A DNA stretch of 64,000 bases from Tetrastigma voinierianum. Lineage: Eukaryota; Streptophyta; Magnoliopsida; Vitales; Vitaceae. Where the stretch lies: the NCBI GenBank assembly GCA_016808115.1, contig JAEQBH010000287.1, forward strand, positions 3,038,001-3,102,000. The letters are read 5' to 3'. A program made the position numbers and the translations under genes. The stretch's first letter is position 1. Every line of letters starts with the position of its first letter. Positions 23,730-34,235 of this stretch are shown piece after piece. Below the pieces are notes generated by a model. It was not told where the DNA came from, searched no databases, and saw only the letters and a list, made by a program, of their open reading frames with translations.

Positions 23730-24770
23730 CCTCCACTGTAGAAACTCAAATTTAATGGAAAGGACGGTGATTAGAAATATTTCTACTAAAATCCATTCCA
23801 TTATTAAAGAGCCTTTCCTATTCAAATACTGTGCAGATCAAATCATCAGGAAATGTGTACCTGAGGAGGAACAGTTAGTGAATTTTAAACCATCAAGCTA
23901 AAGTGAGAGTGCTGTGGTGGTCATTTTGCTTCCCAAAGACACGTTAATGAAGGTACTAATGTGTTTCTAATGGTCTTCATTGTTCAAGAAGCATACCACG
24001 CCGGTATGTGACAGATGCTGAAGACTCGGGAAATTGTCTCGCTGGCCATATGATGCCATTGAACCCAATTCTTGGTGGTCGAACTGCTCATGTGGCTGGG
24101 GTATCGATTTTATAGGGAATTTTCCCCACTCTTATATATGGTCATACATACATTTTGGTGGAGGGACTATGTCTCTAAATGGGCTACGATCCCGCAAAAC
24201 CAATGAACATGAGTACCTAAATTTTTGAGCCAATAGTCTTTCCAGTTCGGGCAATTAAAGCCATTATTAGCGATGGAGGTTCAGATTTAAATAAACCATT
24301 TGAAAACCTCATGTATGGTAAAAGAGGTGTGGAACACAAAGTATACTCTTACCATCCTCAAACAAGTGGCTGTGTGGAACTCGCTAACAGGAAATTACAT
24401 CACACCTAATGGCGTGGTTAATACCAACAGAAAGACTGAAACCATTAAACCCTTTATCTGTTATTACGGGCCTATAGAACAAACTTTTAAGACAATCCTA
24501 GAATGTCCCCTTTATCTGTTGGTTCATGGTAGGGCATGTCACCTTCCAGTAGAAATTGAGCAGTAAAGGGGGAAAAGTGGGCGATCAAGAAGCTAAACAT
24601 GCACCCATGAAATGGAGAGAAGAGATTTCTGACCTTAATGAATTGGAAGAAATATGAATAATGCCTACTTGAATACCAAGATTAAAAGAAAGATCAAAGA
24701 AAATGGCACGACCAAATGATAAACTAGGAAGAGAGTTTCAAGGAGGGAGACCAAGTCCTCTAGAGGCATG
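23730..24770 (+). pseudogene. Element B integrase (broken)
   Basis: A dipeptide-level zinc-finger remnant lies at 23990-24040. The catalytic core follows, with D in GYRFYRE/GIDFIG near 24102, D in AIISDGGSD near 24265 and E in CVELANR near 24372-24395. The KPC/ACHLPVEIE block lies near 24530-24560 and the ARIYKDK-like tail near 24690-24720. Frameshifts split it into pieces under 90 residues. Confidence 0.7.
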
Positions 24771-24779
24771 ACTCCAAAC

Positions 24780-26198
24780 TCCATTTGTTTCCTGTGCAAG
24801 CTCAAATCTCGATGGATTCGTCCATTCATTGTCCAGCAAGTATACCCAACGGTTCGTCAGACTTACAAGATCAAGTTAGACATGATTGTGGCATTAAAGT
24901 CAATGACGTAGGGTAAAACCAGGTGATGCAAAGAAAGCCATTATGAAGAAATTCTCCTATGGACCCTCCCTCGAATTCCATGTTTTGTAAATTTTTGCAG
25001 TGGTTGATCAGCTGGAAACCAAAGAATAACGTTTCATTTCTTTTACTTATTTAAACCGTCATGTGTTTAAAAACAGGATACGCTAGAGCCTAACTGATTG
25101 ATTTGTTTTTTTTTTTGCAAAGAATAAGAGCTTGCAAAAGTATGCCCGTCTTATCCGGTGGAAGTACTTTTGTATTTCCATATTTGGTATTTGTTTTTCT
25201 TTTTAATCAACAATCAATTGCTAATCGACAAATTGAATCGCTCATGTCGAAAAAATTGAATCATTATTTGTCACTTATATGTTAGAACAATCGCATGTTG
25301 AAAATAATTTTTGTCACTTACGCCTTCCAGCATGCTCAACTTGAAATTTCTCCTTTATGCTAATTCACACAATCGTTCCGCTTTATTTCAATAGGGTCGT
25401 GGAATTTGTTTACTTCCTTCACAGATACCGGCCTTAAGCATGTTGGCAACCTAGGATAGGCTTTTAGGGCACGAGCATTTGAATCAATGCTGTCTTCCAA
25501 AAAGAAAAAGAAAAGAAAAAAAAAAAGAAAAAGAAAAGAAAAATATATATATATAAAGTCGAAGTTACTGAAACCCAGCACCGTCCGAGGGTATACGGCG
25601 AAGCCTGGGCCCGCTTCCCGGTAAGCCCCGAATTGGGAGTCATTGATCAGGTTCGGTTATGGGGTGGAGAGAGTTTAGCGACCAGGTGCTTGATTTTTGA
25701 AGTCACATAAGTCCGGTAAGCCTTTAGAGTTTGTGGTCAGTGATCCTTTCGCTTCGATGCCCTAAACCTTAATTTCCGTCGGAGTCATCTATGAATCCTG
25801 CTACACTGAATTTTGCAAGTCGAATTTTAAGCATTGCTTCTACAATGTAGTTGAATAAAGAAAAGTAGTCTATCCTTATCGCTGTTCAACAAATTTTGCG
25901 CTTTAAGTGTTAGTGCTAGGTCAGTGAGGGACAAATTTCTGCAACCATCGCGTAACCTCGGTTATATAAAGAACCATTAGACTTAGTGGAAATTCACACT
26001 GAGAATCATGGATCCAAGATTGGCCTAGAATTGTTCTTTGTAGTGGATTTGGTTATTTCATATCGGTTTCAACTTTGATGTCAATTTTTCTGCTTAAGTA
26101 CTGTTTATGTACATAAACCTTTTTTGAATCATAAACCTTTTGCAACCACTACATGCATCTCCTTCGCTTTTGCATCGCTAAGGGACTAGCAACGTCAG
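24780..26198 (+). other. B 3' non-coding region
   Basis: No gene is supported. The region aligns with the minus-strand D sequence at 50500-51350, including an A/G-rich run (25499-25550; purine run 'aagaaaaagaaaag') and blocks of the form 'aattggnagtcat'. It ends at the G-rich tract before the LTR. Weakly coding-looking ORFs (25103-25285, minus 25581-25360) are driven by low complexity. Confidence 0.45.
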
Positions 26199-26206
26199 TT
26201 GGGGGG
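26199..26206 (+). other. Polypurine tract of B
   Basis: The run ttgggggg at 26199-26206 directly precedes the TG of the 3' LTR. The minus-strand equivalent in D is cacccccc at 50493-50500. It would prime plus-strand DNA. Confidence 0.75.
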
Positions 26207-27937
26207 TGGATTAGTGCCCAAAGTGCTAGGCTTGGAACCCTATATTAGATAGGTTTTGAGTGCTTTTTTGCGCACTAATCATGTCATTTATGCCAATTGA
26301 GCTGTTCAAGTCTCTTAGTATCACTAGCTTCGCCACAGAGGTTATTTTCGGGTCGCTTGTGTTTTACAAGACTGGGAGTTCATCAGTCAAATGATGAATC
26401 ACAAAGATTGATCCCAACAGTTCACCATCAATCATACCGCAAGAATCAATGAAAACTGAAGGCAAAGTGAAGAATAATTGATGCAAAGAGAAGATGTGAG
26501 GCAATGCAAAGGAAGGATCAAGAAATCCTGTGAATTTCGCTAAGATTAAGTAGTAAAATTCCTCACTGGATTGCAAAATTTTTAATCTTAGCGAAATTGA
26601 ATTTAGCTTAAAAATTTCGCAATCTAGCTAAATTGGAAATTTTTATAGACTCGCCACTTTCGGCTATGTGACTGCTCCTAGCTTAAAAACACATTGCTAT
26701 CATTAAAATTCGGGCTTAAGTTAGCGAAATTTCGCTAGCTAGCGAAATTACCTGTGCTTTAATGAATTTTCTCTGCTGCTTATGTCTGGTGATTGGCCAC
26801 CTAGCTAAAATTCTTCAAATTTCTAGCTAAATTCACCGCCCGCCATGCTTTTGTATTTAATGCTAACCATCTAAATTTGGTGTATTACTCTATTGTCCTT
26901 TGTCCAGCCAAATTTCAGAGGCTTTTGGTATTTCTACAGATTTAGTGGCCTATAGAACCCCTCTTTTTGTAATAAATATAGAGAATTTTGGGAAGCAACA
27001 TTTGGGGGGGGGGGAGAAGAAATTTTGTAAGTTTTAATTTTTGTAATAAAGTCTCGTTTAGGTTTTGCTTTCTCTCTCCTTTTCCTTATTTTCGTCACAA
27101 ACACCCCTGAGATGACAACTCAAGAGATGTCGCTGTTTCTTTCTTGAAGAGAAGAAGCAATGGTATGGGTATATATGTTAAGTCCCACTAACAAAAATCG
27201 ATATTTTTTCCATCCTTCCAGAAACTGATTTAAGGTTTCAATGTTAACTCATCATCTGAATACAGATAAGAACATTTGGAATGATTGTAGAGAATGTTCG
27301 CGGTCTTAGATAGCTCTGACGTTCCTGAAACGATATCAAACGCCAGTACTCTCAAACCAATGAACAAGAAATTTTTCAATCGCTACTGATCGTCATAATA
27401 CTTCCAGCGCTTCCGTGATACGCACTAACGCTGATGTATCAACAGATCATCTTATACAAAGTCTCCAGATACTGAAAGATCCTTACAAATGTCAAACTAA
27501 ACACAACAAAGGGTCTTCAGAATGATTCAAGATTATTACAAAGAAATAAAGTCATAAGTCAGCCTTCCTCTCCATAAGATCCAGTGTTCATGATCCAATG
27601 CCACTCAACCCAAGATACCTTCAAACCTAGAGAGACTATTAGTCCATCTGAAGAGTTATCCAACTTCTTCGCCCAGTCCTTTTTACACTTACTTTCAGTT
27701 TTTACAACTTCGCTTTTCAACCTACTTCCAATCGCTTTTTGAAGCAAATCCAAAGAGTCCGGCAATAGAAAGCCTACCTTCGTGGCACTTATGCAAATCA
27801 TTTTGTGATGAAAGCCCATCCCCGTGTTCGACTCTAGACCACTATACTGGCAAGAGAGAGCTTGACCACGGCGAGTAAATCCATTAGGTGTATGGTAATT
27901 TTGTTGATTTTAGCTCAGCCTACTGTGGCATGAATAA
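26207..27937 (+). repeat. B 3' LTR
   Basis: It starts TGgATTAGTGCCCAAAG and ends ctgtggcatgaata-a, directly before the second GTGAA target copy. It parallels 13912-15654. It differs by a decayed TATA box, a G11 run at 27004-27014 where the 5' LTR has gggagg, and a divergent stretch 27170-27530 in place of the 151-bp duplication. Confidence 0.85.
26530..26845. promoter_or_regulatory. Palindrome array in B 3' LTR (decayed)
   Basis: This is the same TTTCGC/GCGAAA-type array as 14230-14505. Many sites have lost the CpG (tagctaaatt, tagcttaaa) while the AT flanks survive. The contrast with the 5' LTR copy shows which positions mutate fastest. Confidence 0.65.
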
Positions 27938-28593
27938 GTGAAGTATTGAGAAAGAAAAATACCCAGATCTTGCAAGAGAATTAGGAATATTGTGTAGCCG
28001 GTTCATCTGCCTTCGAGAGAAGCAAGATATCTTAATCTGAATATGGAGAAATCCAATTCCAAAACAGAAATCTGGACAATAACCGATCCATATATAGATT
28101 GTAGAGCAATGTATCAACTGCCGAATCGATCGCTTCATTGTATTTCATTGATAGTTTTCGCCGTCACAAAGTAGAAACTGGATCTAATCCATTCTTTATT
28201 TACAATTTATTTTATTCATTTACTTTTGTTTAGTTTAGTTTGAATATATTCAATAGTATAGATTTTAATTTAGTTGTTTGTGATAAAAACTTTCATCATG
28301 GTTTTGAGTCCAAATAGTATGGAATTTTAGTAGTCATAGTCGACCAGGGGAATTTTTATCAATCTCTCGTGGGAATGATAATTCTATTCTATATCTGTAT
28401 TTCATTACTCAGATGACCTCGTGCACTTGCAGTGTCATAGACTGAACCCTTATTTTTAAATAATGAACATTAAGAGAAAATTATTTTATAAAGCAAACTT
28501 ATCCAAAGTGACATGGATACAAGAGAAATGTAAGGCCTCGAGCTTATGTTAATTTGAGGGTTTTAGTCTATACTGTAAAAAGGCAAAGCCTGA
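27938..28593 (+). repeat. A/A' shared LTR, right part
   Basis: This continues the LTR begun at 11823. The sequence gtgaagtattgagaaagaaa picks up exactly where 13911 stopped and runs parallel to 2336-2989, ending near aggcaaagcctga before a decayed primer site. Confidence 0.85.
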
Positions 28594-28605
28594 AGTTTTT
28601 ACAGA

Positions 28606-28622
28606 TGGGCCACAGTCAGATT
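28606..28622 (+). other. Decayed primer-binding site of A'
   Basis: tgggccacagtcagatt sits where A has TGGCGCCACGCCGGATC. It is too damaged to recognise without that comparison. Confidence 0.4.
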
Positions 28623-28879
28623 GAAAGAATTAATTAGGATCAATATTCGACAAAAGAAGGAAATGCTAATTTGGACATTTTAGGAACGTAAAGAACAAAA
28701 TATTTTCAAGCAGTGGCTACATCAGCCACTAATCTTTAACAAGCTATGTTGAAAATATTTGTTTAGTTAGACTAATCCTATTAATCCGAAAGTGTGTTTT
28801 ATTTCCTGTAGAAACCTTTAATGCATAGGAAACAGATTCGACCTGGATTCCAAAGAGACACCGAATTGAGAGAACACTG

Positions 28880-30350
28880 TGAGCTTAAGAAAGACAAAAA
28901 GAGCGTAAATTTAGCCATGGCAGATGAGAGACATGACTGGGATACGGAACAGAGGACAAGAACTTTGGCTACTTCCCCATTATCGGCATAATAATGGAGG
29001 ATTTCGAGGCCTATTATTCAAGAGAAGAGTATTTCCCAGAATCAAATTTTACTGTGGATGCACACTTTGAACTAAAGCCAAATACCTCGATTACAATGGT
29101 TCAGAAACAGCAGTTTACTGGTCATCCCTCCGAAGATCCAAACGAGCACCTGGGAAGATTTCAGGATGCATAAATAATAAAGGGAATAATGGTGAGACCA
29201 AGAGGGTGATAAAGTTGCATCTCTTCCCATTTTCTTTTGAGAGATATAGTACCACATGGTAAGGAATTGGCTACTTATATGGTTCGCTTGATACTTGGGA
29301 AGAGTTGGTAGAAGCCTATCAAGGCCTTTTCCCCATCTCACTTCAAGAGAGAAGAATAGAAGAGAGATAATAGTATTCAACAAGGTGGAAGACGAGCCTA
29401 TATGTGTACTCAAAGATTCAAGAGGTTGTTAAGAGGTGCCCGATGCATGAATAGATTTGAAGACCTGATGGACATAGTGTGCTTTAAATGATACATCTAA
29501 GGGCATTATCGATGCTTCACGTCAGAAGTATCTAAACTAAAAGTGCAGGCTTAGAGATCCTATGGTGGTAAGACCCGGAAGCCGTAATATAGAAAGTCAC
29601 CAGTTCTAAGGGGAAACAAAGAGAGGGAAGGGTCATGAGCTTAGTAAGATGATGCCATGGAGGTAAAGTTGGATGCCATAATGCATATGATGACAAATAA
29701 GAGAGAAGATGCACACCTTCATGAAATAGAGCAAGTGGGAAAGAGAACTTATGTTATGTAAGAAGATTCTTATGGTGCTGAGGAGGTTAAAGCAGAAATG
29801 AATATCAGGGTCAGAAGAGGACTCAATCATTTGAAGAACAAATGATGCAGTTCATGGGATACAAATGGGCAGGCTATTATATAATTCCATGAACATAACT
29901 GCCCGACTTGAAGCCAATTGATACTCAAATGTTTCGTATGAATGCTGGCTCGCTGGTAAATTTGGAGACATATGAAGGAGAATTGGCCTGAATGCTTAAA
30001 TCGGGATAAGGGTACATTCCCTAGTGACACTAAGAACCCAAAAGACTGCATTTTTCTGCAATTCAATTAAGAAGCCGGGAAGGATTTGAGCAAAGAACAG
30101 TGCCGGAGATGTAGTATGTTAAAGACTGAAAGAGAAAGAAGAGACTAAAAGGAAGGAGAGAAGAGCACCTGCATTGAATGTTCAAAAGCGGAAGTAATAA
30201 TGACCCGAAAAAGAAGGGAAGGAGTACAAATATACACCTTCAACAAAGCCATTTCCACAAAGACTTCAGAAGTCAAGAAGAGAAGAAATAATTTTCTAAA
30301 TTCGAACATTTTCAAGAAAATAGAAAATAAATATCCCATTTAAGTGCAGG
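28880..30350 (+). pseudogene. Element A' gag (broken)
   Basis: This is a second copy of the A gag, co-linear with 3270-4900. It has a MEDFEAYYS-like block near 28996, capsid remnants near 29090-29430, a Q/N-rich stretch near 29800-29900 and the NPKDC block near 30040. It is heavily frameshifted, with one internal segment shorter than in A (the part equivalent to 4200-4390 is missing near 29778). It lies directly downstream of the shared LTR. Confidence 0.65.
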
Positions 30351-30489
30351 TAATCACCAAACGCCTCTTTATGCAAAATTTCTAAAGGAGATAATGAAAG
30401 CAAAGAAAAGGAAGATAGTCGAGGAGGGAATAGAAAATTTGATTGCCACTCGCAGCGGCCATTATCCGCAAAAGCTCCCAAAGATGAAG

Positions 30490-30960
30490 GACCCTGCGCT
30501 TTCTTACCATTCCCGTCCATAGGAAATTATGAATTCAAGAATGCTTATGTGATTTTCGCTGATAAATCCCATGCCTTTATCTGTGCAGAGGCTTAATTTG
30601 GGGAACTTACCCAACAAAGAGTTAGCATTGCAGTGATGGCTGATAGATCACTTGGCACAACCAGAAGGCATTCTGAAGATGTACTTGTCAAGGTCGGGAA
30701 ATGCATATCTCTAGTGGATTTGTTATTATGCACGATAAGATACCTAAGTTCTTCATACTGGAATCTTCTTAGCAATCGGAGCCGCCTACATGCAATAAAG
30801 GTGAACCCGACACTGCAGTTGGAAATGAAGCAGCAGACACATTAATAGAGTCCTGGAACATCCTCGGATGTAGATGCATACGCATGGTCGCAGAAAACAC
30901 AGCCTTCTCAATGTTGAATTGAATTCGATTGTATCCTTCAGCAACACTTATCAATGAAAT
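30490..30960 (+). pseudogene. Element A' aspartic protease (broken)
   Basis: This is co-linear with A 5100-5560. The block MADRSLGTTRRHSEDVLVKVGKC starts near 30633, and a damaged LLSNRS-like flap end lies near 30765. The DLGAS residues are not readable. Confidence 0.55.
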
Positions 30961-31129
30961 TGATGAATTTTCAGTATCTTAAGAGACTTGGTTGTGAAGT
31001 TCTCATTCTTCAAATTTGTTTTCATCATGAAATGGGCCTTAGTGGTAAACAAAATAAATTAAGATGGAAGTGTGCAGCTTAAAACAAAGAAACTGTGCGG
31101 AGCGTGAAACTAGTGCGGTTAATATTGGA

Positions 31130-32469
31130 AAGAATTGCCCACTAAAATATGAGTTTTTAGAAACTTAAAAGAGAAAACCGCTTATCATATGGAGCGATTA
31201 CTGAAGCCGAAAAATGTGGTTGTCGTAATTTCGAGAAAAATATTAAGAAGCAATTGCTCGTCAATCAAGTGATTCAAGGGTATCGAATCCCTCCATTTCC
31301 AGACAAATATTGTCGATGATAATGTAAAACATCTATTGAGCATCAAAGGAGGCTGAACCTAGTGATGAAAGAAGTTGTCAAAACAGTTCAAATGGTTAAA
31401 TGCGGTGTTTTATATATGCTATATCGATAGTTCGGGTAAGCCTGGCAATGTGGGTTCAAGAAAGTGTGGATTCACCGTGACTTAAATGAAAAGAATGAGC
31501 CGATTCCTACAAGAATCATGGAAAGGATGGAGGGGTGTGTATTGACTATAGAAAATTGACATCAGTAATCCTAAATGATCATTTTCCCCGCCTTCATTGA
31601 TCGGGATGTCGATAGGTCAGGACACCCTGCTTTTGCTTCTCGATGGATACTGATATAACCAATTTCTATTATAAATTCAAGATCGTGAGAAACCACTTAC
31701 ATGCCCACGGAACTTTTGCTTTTAGGAGAATGCCATTTGGTTTGAGTAATGCCCCCGGCACTCCAAAGATACGATGTCTATATTTCTGATTCAGCGGTGG
31801 TAGTTACAGATCTTTTCATGGATGATTTTACAATGTATGATCCGCTTTTGAATGGAAGAGTCAGATAACTTTGGGGACAGTGATTCCAGCAGCAAGCACA
31901 AGAACCTAGCCTTCAATTAAAAAAATGCCATTTTATGGTTACAAAAAGGAATTATCTTAAGACATGATTTGGCAGCGAGGCTTCAGGTGATTCAAAGTTT
32001 CAATTATATGAATCTAATGCCACCCACTACAAATAAGTGGAATTAGAAGTTTCTTAGGACATGCTGGGATTTTATAGAAGATTTATCGATTTCTCAAAAT
32101 TGCTAGACCATGCAAGATTGTCGAAAAAGATACTAAGTTCTATTTTCATGACCTCACATAATGCATCTGGGTTAAATCAATCCAGATCAATGGGCAAGGT
32201 CCCTATCACAAGAAACAAGACGAACAAGAATTTGAAATCATGGTGACGCCAAAGTGGATTTGCAATGGAGCCGATGGGGATGTAAAGAGGAACAAGGCCA
32301 TCTACTATGCTAGCAAAACCTTTAATGAAGCTTAAGAAAATTACTCTACTACTAAAAAGGAGATGCTGGCAATAGTATTTGCATGTGAAAAATTTAGGCC
32401 ATATATTTTGGGGTCCCATGTTGTTATACACACTGATAATGCAGCAATTAAGCATCTAATGGCAAAGAA
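31130..32469 (+). pseudogene. Element A' RT / RNase H, truncated
   Basis: This is co-linear with A 5760-7100. Landmarks are the GFTVI/NEKNEPIPTR block near 31470-31520, the catalytic FMDD at 31815-31826, GFYRRFI-like near 32063-32090 and the RNase H block TKKEMLAIVFACEKFRPYI near 32350-32405. It breaks off abruptly within RNase H at KHLMAKK (about 32469), where a B-family LTR end follows. Integrase and the 3' LTR of A' are absent from the window. Confidence 0.75.
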
Positions 32470-32829
32470 GATCCGGTTCGGGAAATGACTATATGTCATG
32501 TTCCCCAACGCGAGGAAAGAGACCTGAGACATGCTTCATAACCTAGAACCTTAAGCTCATGATCTCGAGAGACTTTATGGAATTCTCTCTTTAACTTTTT
32601 TACTTTAGTTATTTCAAGTTTTCAACCATTCACCCACACCGTTTCACAAACCCCAAAATTCCAACGAAAACACCATTTTTAATGTAACAGAACTCTTCTC
32701 TCACGAAGAAAAACCCATCTCTCGTGGTTCAACCTCACAATTATAACGCAAAGAGTCATTGCGGTTACCAGAGGGAATCCCAGACATAAATTTTGTTGAT
32801 TCCAAACACCCACGGGCCTAAACGAATCA
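32470..32829 (+). repeat. B-family LTR 3' end fragment
   Basis: It begins with a hairpin-bearing segment also found at 62518-62625 and ends with attttgttgattcc...aaacgaatca, the diverged end of the B LTR (compare 15617-15654). It may be the right half of the LTR whose left part is 1-286, split by A. The ctcac/ctcgtgttc blocks of the B LTR are recognisable at 32700-32740. Confidence 0.6.
32480..32507. other. Conserved hairpin (copy 1)
   Basis: GGGAAATGAC-TATAT-GTCATgTTCCC forms a 10-bp stem with one bulged base. Copy 2 at 62524-62549 reads GGGAGATGAC-TATAT-GTCATcCTCCC, so a stem A-T pair is replaced by G-C with the bulge kept. Confidence 0.6.
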
Positions 32830-32833
32830 CCCA

Positions 32834-34235
32834 TGTAATGTATGTCGTAGCACTAGTGGAGTCGATGCACCGGACGTAACGCGGCTCGCCCACGCATGCG
32901 GCGTCGTGAGCACTACAGGAGTGCCGGCACCGATTAGGAACGTCAACGGTCGCAATGTGCCCCTAGCACAGTAGGAGCCGGGCACCATCGTAACGAGCCC
33001 GCCACGCAATGCGTGGTGTCGTAGCACTAGTGAGTGTTGCTTAATCGACGTAGACGTACTCTTCCTGCACGCTGTAAATAAAAAGTGCCGTGTCATTTAA
33101 AATATATGGTCTAGGCATTCGTACAATTATATGTATTGTGAACTTATCATAGGTATTAAGTTTCGTTTACTTCGCTTCGCCTACATGTACAATGCATTTT
33201 TCACTTAGCTCTTACTTCCTTATTTAGATCCCCTGCTAATCATTTATTAGGTTCCTATACCCCTAGTGGTTCAAAATTCGAGCTTAACAAATGTAATATC
33301 ATCAAAAAATCAGTATCGAGGGAGAAGTGGGTACCAATACCACTCGGATTGCAATTTATCATTCATAGCCTTATGAGGGTGATCAGTGACTAATTTCGAT
33401 GGTACCCCATCATTTTGCCTTTAGATAGTGGTACTTAGCATTCACCCCTGCTTGCACTCTGGGCATCAAATGTGGAAACTACCAAAAATGGCAGATTTTG
33501 CCATTTTGCCCCACTTCTTTCTTAAACCTCCCCAATTCCATCCTAAGATCAAACCACCATGGGAATCCTCTCCAAACAACTCCACAAACACTATAATGGT
33601 GGTTTAGAATTTTTTAAACCAACTCCTAGCCATGAATCCAAGATCTTTATAACAAGTCTGCTAAATTCCTTATGTTCATAGAAATAGGAAGGACCAAGAG
33701 TTCCAGTTTAATACAAACTAGGTTTTTTTACCCAACTTCCAAATCTAGGGTTGGATGCCACCCCAACTAAAACCTAGGTCTGAAACCATGTAAATCCCTA
33801 CCAAAGTCCAAAATACATGCTGATTCCATACAAAACCTATAGTTCCATAGAGTTCCATACCTTCTTGGTCTCTTCTTTCTTATTCCCTCTCTCTTCTTCT
33901 CTCCGAACCCAGATGAAAGTTTTGGAGACCAAAAATGGGATATTTTTGGTCCCCTCTCATTTTATAACGCTTAATTCTTCATTTATTGCGACCTTTTGTC
34001 CTGTCTTTTCTTGCAAAATCAAGTTAGGCCATTTCCACTTTAGCCCATACTCTCTCATACTTTATGACTCCTTATAATCCATTTTGAAAATTTTTAATTT
34101 TACCCTTGTTTCAGACAATTTTCTAAGCCAAATTTCTCACTCAACACAAAATAATAATTACGAAAAATTCAAATTATACCTACAAAATACCCTAAACATG
34201 TTGAAAATGACTAGGGTATATTTTAGGGTGTTACA
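32834..34235 (-). repeat. Reverse-oriented LTR of a third Ty3/gypsy-like family
   Basis: Read on the minus strand it starts TGTAACACCCTAAAATATAC at 34235, a very common start of plant Ty3/gypsy LTRs, and may end ...CATTACA at 32834. No internal region follows, so it looks like a solo or truncated LTR. The left end is a guess because no target duplication is visible. It contains a GC-rich minisatellite at its minus-strand 3' end. Plus-strand ORF 33817-34077 within it is not a recognisable protein. Confidence 0.5.
32840..33060. repeat. GC-rich minisatellite, ~59 bp x about 4
   Basis: Units share tgtcgtagcac(t)ag...ggag, tgccggcaccg and cacgcaatgcg blocks, starting near 32843, 32902, 32957 and 33017. 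The tract is strikingly CpG-rich against AT-rich surroundings and shows variation between units. Confidence 0.7.

Larger units (their letters stand above)
13912..27937 (+). mobile_element. Element B: nested Athila/Tat-like Ty3/gypsy
   Basis: This complete but dead element of about 14 kb includes a 3.9-kb insertion (E). It sits inside the A LTR with a perfect 5-bp target duplication GTGAA at 13907-13911 and 27938-27942. Its LTRs are about 1.74 kb. The order is LTR, primer site, leader, [E], gag, protease, RT, RNase H, integrase, 3' region, G-rich PPT, LTR. All reading frames are broken. It is younger than the A LTR it interrupts. Confidence 0.9.

Noticed and set aside
32827..33096. Minus-strand ORF of 89 codons
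   Set aside because: It is open because of the GC-rich minisatellite, with unit-length repetition and no recognisable domain.
33817..34077. Plus-strand ORF of 86 codons with hydrophobic stretches
   Set aside because: It lies within a reverse-oriented LTR, has no homologue I recognise and is AT-rich. Likely chance.
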